Assembly: GCA_030549775.1 (NCBI GenBank)
Contig: CM060171.1
Location: forward strand, 138,168,859 to 138,232,858
DNA from: Tamarix chinensis
Taxonomy: Eukaryota; Streptophyta; Magnoliopsida; Caryophyllales; Tamaricaceae
Length of the DNA: 64,000 nucleotides
Direction: 5' to 3'
This document shows, piece by piece, positions 60,525-64,000 of the stretch. The stretch's first letter is position 1; each line of letters starts with the position of its first letter. The notes under the pieces are model-generated. The model had not been told where the DNA came from. It worked only from the letters and a program-made list of their open reading frames with translations, and did no database searches. The position numbers and the translations under genes were made by a program.

Positions 60525-63411
60525 CCACCCTCCTTAACTTTCCTCTATCTTGACCGTTAACCAACATCACCACTACAACTTATGCCACCAAACCCCCAAG
60601 CCTATACCTACTTTCTTCCTCCTCCCTCTATCACCTTCCCCTACCTCTATTTTTCTTTTTCCTCACCACCACCACCACCTGTCTCGACTGCCTCTGCATC
60701 ATCATTTCCCTACTCATTGCACTAACACCACACCATCACCACTGCCTCCCTACATCACTATTCCATGTAGCCCACACAAAACCAATACCCCAATTCGTGT
60801 CTCATTTCCTTTGCAACCTACTCGTGGTCTTAGCTCCAACCCTTGATGCCGCTGCCACCATTGAAGCAAGCCATCACCACCACCATCCAACCTTAGCCTC
60901 TAGCTACCCTCGGCCATCACCTCTAGCATCCAACCAATCTTCCTATAGAGACCTTACCTTCCCTCTTCTCTTCTCTTCTCCTTTTTCCTTTCCCTTCCCT
61001 AACTCTATTTGGCCTCACCACCGCCAGCCTCTCTTGTCTTCTCCAATCACCACTGAGCACACCTGCATCTTCCACTAGCCAACTAATAACTTCCTGAAGC
61101 CTTCCAACATTTGCCCCAAAGCTTATGCTATATGGAACGTGATACTTTCTCATAAATTTTTTTTACCCATTTTCACATTAGAGCATTTTCATAATTTCCC
61201 CTTTAATAAATATTTTAATAAAATTATTATTTTATTAGTTAAATATTACTTTAGTTAATGTGATATTATTTATTTTTTAGGTATACAAGTTTGATTTACG
61301 AAGCCTAATAATTTTTATTTGGCTACCTATAAATTTATGCTTTTACTGGAAATTAATTATTCTTTATGCTCCACTAAAATGTTCAGATATCATATGATAA
61401 CACATTAGAGTTTTGATGTATAATTTATGTTAAGCATGTTGTTACATTGCTAGCATAGAATTTGGTAAAATAAAGCATGCTAACTTTTTAAAAGTATTAT
61501 GTATATGAAATGCATATAAATATGGTTTAAATGATGAGAATAAATTATATATATCATGTATGTCCAATATGATAGGTTGAGCATGCCTAGAAGTATTTTT
61601 AACATAAATATTATTATCATGTGTCCTAAGGGCAATTTATTTATTTAAGCATATCGTGATATTTAACCCGAAAATAATGCCTAATATATTTTAATTATTG
61701 TTTAGTATGGAGATGTGTGATTTGATATTTTTGAAGCATATATTTCAGCATGATTCTTATTATTATATATTCTAAGGGTATTTTGGTCATTTTTTATATC
61801 ATGATAATTTTTCTTATAAGCATGGCTAATATGTATTATTTATTATTGAGCATGGAAAAATGTGGTTTGATGTTCTAGAAATGCATGTTAGAGTTTTACA
61901 TGCAAAATCATGTATACGGAGAAAATGGTCATTTAGCATATATGGTAATTGCTTTGCATATTAAATAATTTAATTATTTTATTGTAAGATTTTTCTCGAA
62001 AAGTTAATAACAAAATGGAATTAGTATTTAAAATTGATAATAATGTGAAAATCTTGGCCTCAAGGGCATTTTGGTTATTTTTGGCCTAAAATGTCTTAGT
62101 GTGAATAATTGAGGCTAGAATGGCTTTAGTATATTCTTAATAATTAACCTTGGTGTTGACCTTGATTATGGTTGTCTCGGATGTTTGGAAATGAGTAAAA
62201 ATAGTTATATATGGAAATAGGATTTATGTTACTGATATGTGATTTCATTGTCAACTTAATTAAAATACTAATATTTAAAGTGAAAGATATCAAGATCGGG
62301 AAGGATGGTTCTTTAGGGATAGATACACTCAAGATGTATTTTATTCCACGGTTGATTATGGATTTTTAATAGCGTGTCTTAGTGCCCCAACTAGGCTTTA
62401 TGTCTTAATCTATTTAACTCTGTGGACTTATAGATGGTATGCATATTTATGGATTAAGTGTCATTATTAGTAGAGTATTGTGTTAACTTCGTGTGCTCGT
62501 ACAACTAGGGTACCTTAGTGTCCTTGGGTTGATAGTTTATAGGATACTTATTAATTTGTCTTTGTGTGCTAGTATAATTAGAGTAACTGAGTGTCTTCAG
62601 GTTGATATGATCTCCACTCAAGCTAATAAAAATAAAAATTATTATTTTCAGATTATTGGATTGGTAGGTAGCAGTCTTTGTGTCTACTTGTGGTTTGGTA
62701 GTAGCCTTCATACCTACTTGTGGTTTGGTATTAGCCTTTGTACCTACCTATGAGTTGGTATGAGCCTTTGTGCCTATCTGTGGTTTAATAGTAGCCTCTG
62801 TGCCTACCTGTTAATGAATGATATGATTATTATGTTGATGTTGGTTCTAATCATTATTTCATATAGCATCTCTTGTATAAATGGTTAGTAAGCTATATTA
62901 TGTTCTAAATGAAAGAGTATGAATAACATGTGGCTTTGTTGATATTATTTATCTAATATGATTATTTTACTTTCAGCATCACATGTGTATTCCAATATTT
63001 TATACTATGTATTGTTGTGGTGCCTTCTATGTGTTCCATGCAATTTTTTATATTAGTTTTGTATAATAAGTTACTCAGTACCATTGTACTAAAGGATTCC
63101 TTTTTATGGGCCCTAGATTATTTAATAAACGGTGGTATTTGCATATTAGCTTTTGATATTAGGGAAAGGCTAGTACTTAAGTTAAGAGTAGGATTATTTG
63201 GTTTTTTACCTAGTATCTTTTGATCCGGACGATTATGTGCTTTCATGTTCTTATGCATTTCTTTTTATTAAATTCTGTAACCATCAACAGTTTGTCCTAC
63301 TTGAAATGATATTAATCTGCTTTGACTTTCTCTACACTAAGCTTATAATTGTATTATTAATTTAAATGGAATAGCGTTTTTAACCTTAACACTTGGTATA
63401 AGAATAACATA
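60525..63411 (+). mobile_element. Long LTR 'D', 3' part (resumes after element B, cut by LTR C)
   Basis: Continues the C-rich block broken at 56422, then an AT-rich body matching LTR E read in reverse: TTTTTTAGGTA then GAAGCCTAATAATTTTTA (61275-61320), TTAGTGCCCCAACTAGG (62379-62395), the 30-bp minisatellite (62677-62810) and the tail AACACTTGGTATAAGAATAA (63390 on). Homology to E stops within about 150 bp of the expected LTR end, where C begins. Confidence 0.65.
62677..62810 (+). repeat. 30-bp minisatellite in LTR D
   Basis: About 4.5 units of exactly 30 bp (core TTTGTGCCTACTTGTGGTTT). Because 30 is a multiple of three it gives a 10-residue periodic frame. Counterpart of 26090-26230 in LTR E. 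Confidence 0.85.
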
Positions 63412-63422
63412 GGAATCCTAAA

Positions 63423-64000
63423 ATGCTCCAAATCCTTAATTTTAGAAATTTTGGCGAAATAAGGATTTAATAGGAAAATTAATTAAATAAATTATTTTTA
63501 TTAAAGTAAAATGGAATTAATTAGGGATAATCAAGAAGAAAATAATAAATATTTTAATTAGGAAAAATTTAGGTTTTTGGCTAATTAAAATGAAATTTAG
63601 GAAAAACCTTTCAAAAATCCTAAATTAGCCTAGAAAGGGAATTAAATATTATTATTTTTAAATATTCTAAAATACCAAAATATTCTAGTATACTAACCCA
63701 CCTATTTTTCTTTTCCCCTTTTTCATTTTTCCTTTTTCTTTCTTTCTTTTCTTTTCTTTTTCTTCCTTTTTCCTTCTTTTTGTTTTCTTTTTTCTTCCTC
63801 CTTTCCCCCAACTTGGGCTAGCCCATAACCCAAACCTTTCTTTTCTTTTCTTTTCTTTTGTCTTTCGGCGGCCCAGAACACCACATTTCTTTTTCTTCTC
63901 CCCCGTCCCCCGGTTTGGTTTTCCCCTTCTTTTCTTTCTTTTCTTTTCTTCTTGGACAGCTGGTCCATGCCCACCTCCTTCTTCCTTCTTCTTCTCCTTC
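63423..64000 (+). mobile_element. Long LTR 'C', 5' end, runs off the window
   Basis: From about 63423 the sequence follows LTR B from its start: AT-rich lead with GGATTTAATAGGAAAATTAA, GCTAATTAAAATGAAATTTA, then ACCAAAATATTC and the CT-rich block from 63705. The first bases (TGCTCCAAATCC) are a degraded or truncated form of TGTAATACCCC. Same subfamily and orientation as B; LTR A is the same in opposite orientation. Confidence 0.65.

Noticed and set aside
63620..63974. Lys/Glu/Arg-rich minus-strand frames
   Set aside because: CT-rich block of LTR C read in antisense.

Overview
This is a nuclear window from a flowering plant. It has long AT-rich non-coding stretches, introns with GT..AG borders, many decayed plant transposons, and one clearly intact gene: an 11-exon APRR2-like (two-component response regulator-like, GARP/MYB-type) transcription factor gene on the + strand at 45739-51108. 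I could not place the species. The gene reads like a non-grass angiosperm copy.

Layout: (1) 0.2-3.5 kb holds remains of a MULE-type unit: a FAR1-like SWIM zinc finger followed by an OTU domain (+), facing a plant mobile domain (PMD) pseudogene (-). (2) 4082-6707 is a PIF/Harbinger-like non-autonomous element with TAA target duplication, carrying its own satellite-like array. (3) 6.7-11.9 kb is AT-rich with a C-rich island and a degenerate CCCGACC-type block. (4) 11.9-16.65 kb is a dead L1-type LINE (ORF1, endonuclease, reverse transcriptase, RNase H). (5) 17.5-20.1 kb is a dead Ty1/copia element (gag, protease/pre-integrase, integrase). (6) 20.5-31.2 kb is a pile of very long LTRs (about 4 kb each) bounded by TGTAAYACCC-type and GGTGTTACA-type ends, with no recognisable pol gene. 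(7) 31.2-32.1 kb is a 5'-truncated LINE tail with RNase H. (8) 32.1-34.5 kb is AT-rich with a decayed short tandem array, and 34.5-34.8 kb is a frameshifted C-terminal fragment of a PIP5K-type lipid kinase. (9) 34825-41398 is a 6.6-kb CACTA element with a GGA target duplication, itself hosting LTR fragments. (10) 41.4-51.8 kb is the low-copy gene island with APRR2 and a 241-bp foldback MITE in its upstream region. (11) 52-55.5 kb is unassigned AT-rich DNA. (12) 55.5-64 kb is a nested LTR pile: an outer LTR interrupted by a second element (56423-60519, target duplication CAACA) and by a third that runs off the window.

Apart from APRR2 nothing here looks like a working protein-coding gene. Most open frames are accidental products of simple repeats, CT-rich LTR blocks or decayed transposon domains. 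I did not find a new enzymatic or defence system. The most useful leads are the overlapping upstream ORF at the APRR2 start, the internally deleted LTR element that still has its target duplication, the satellite array inside the Harbinger-like element, and the PIP5K fragment abutting the CACTA end.
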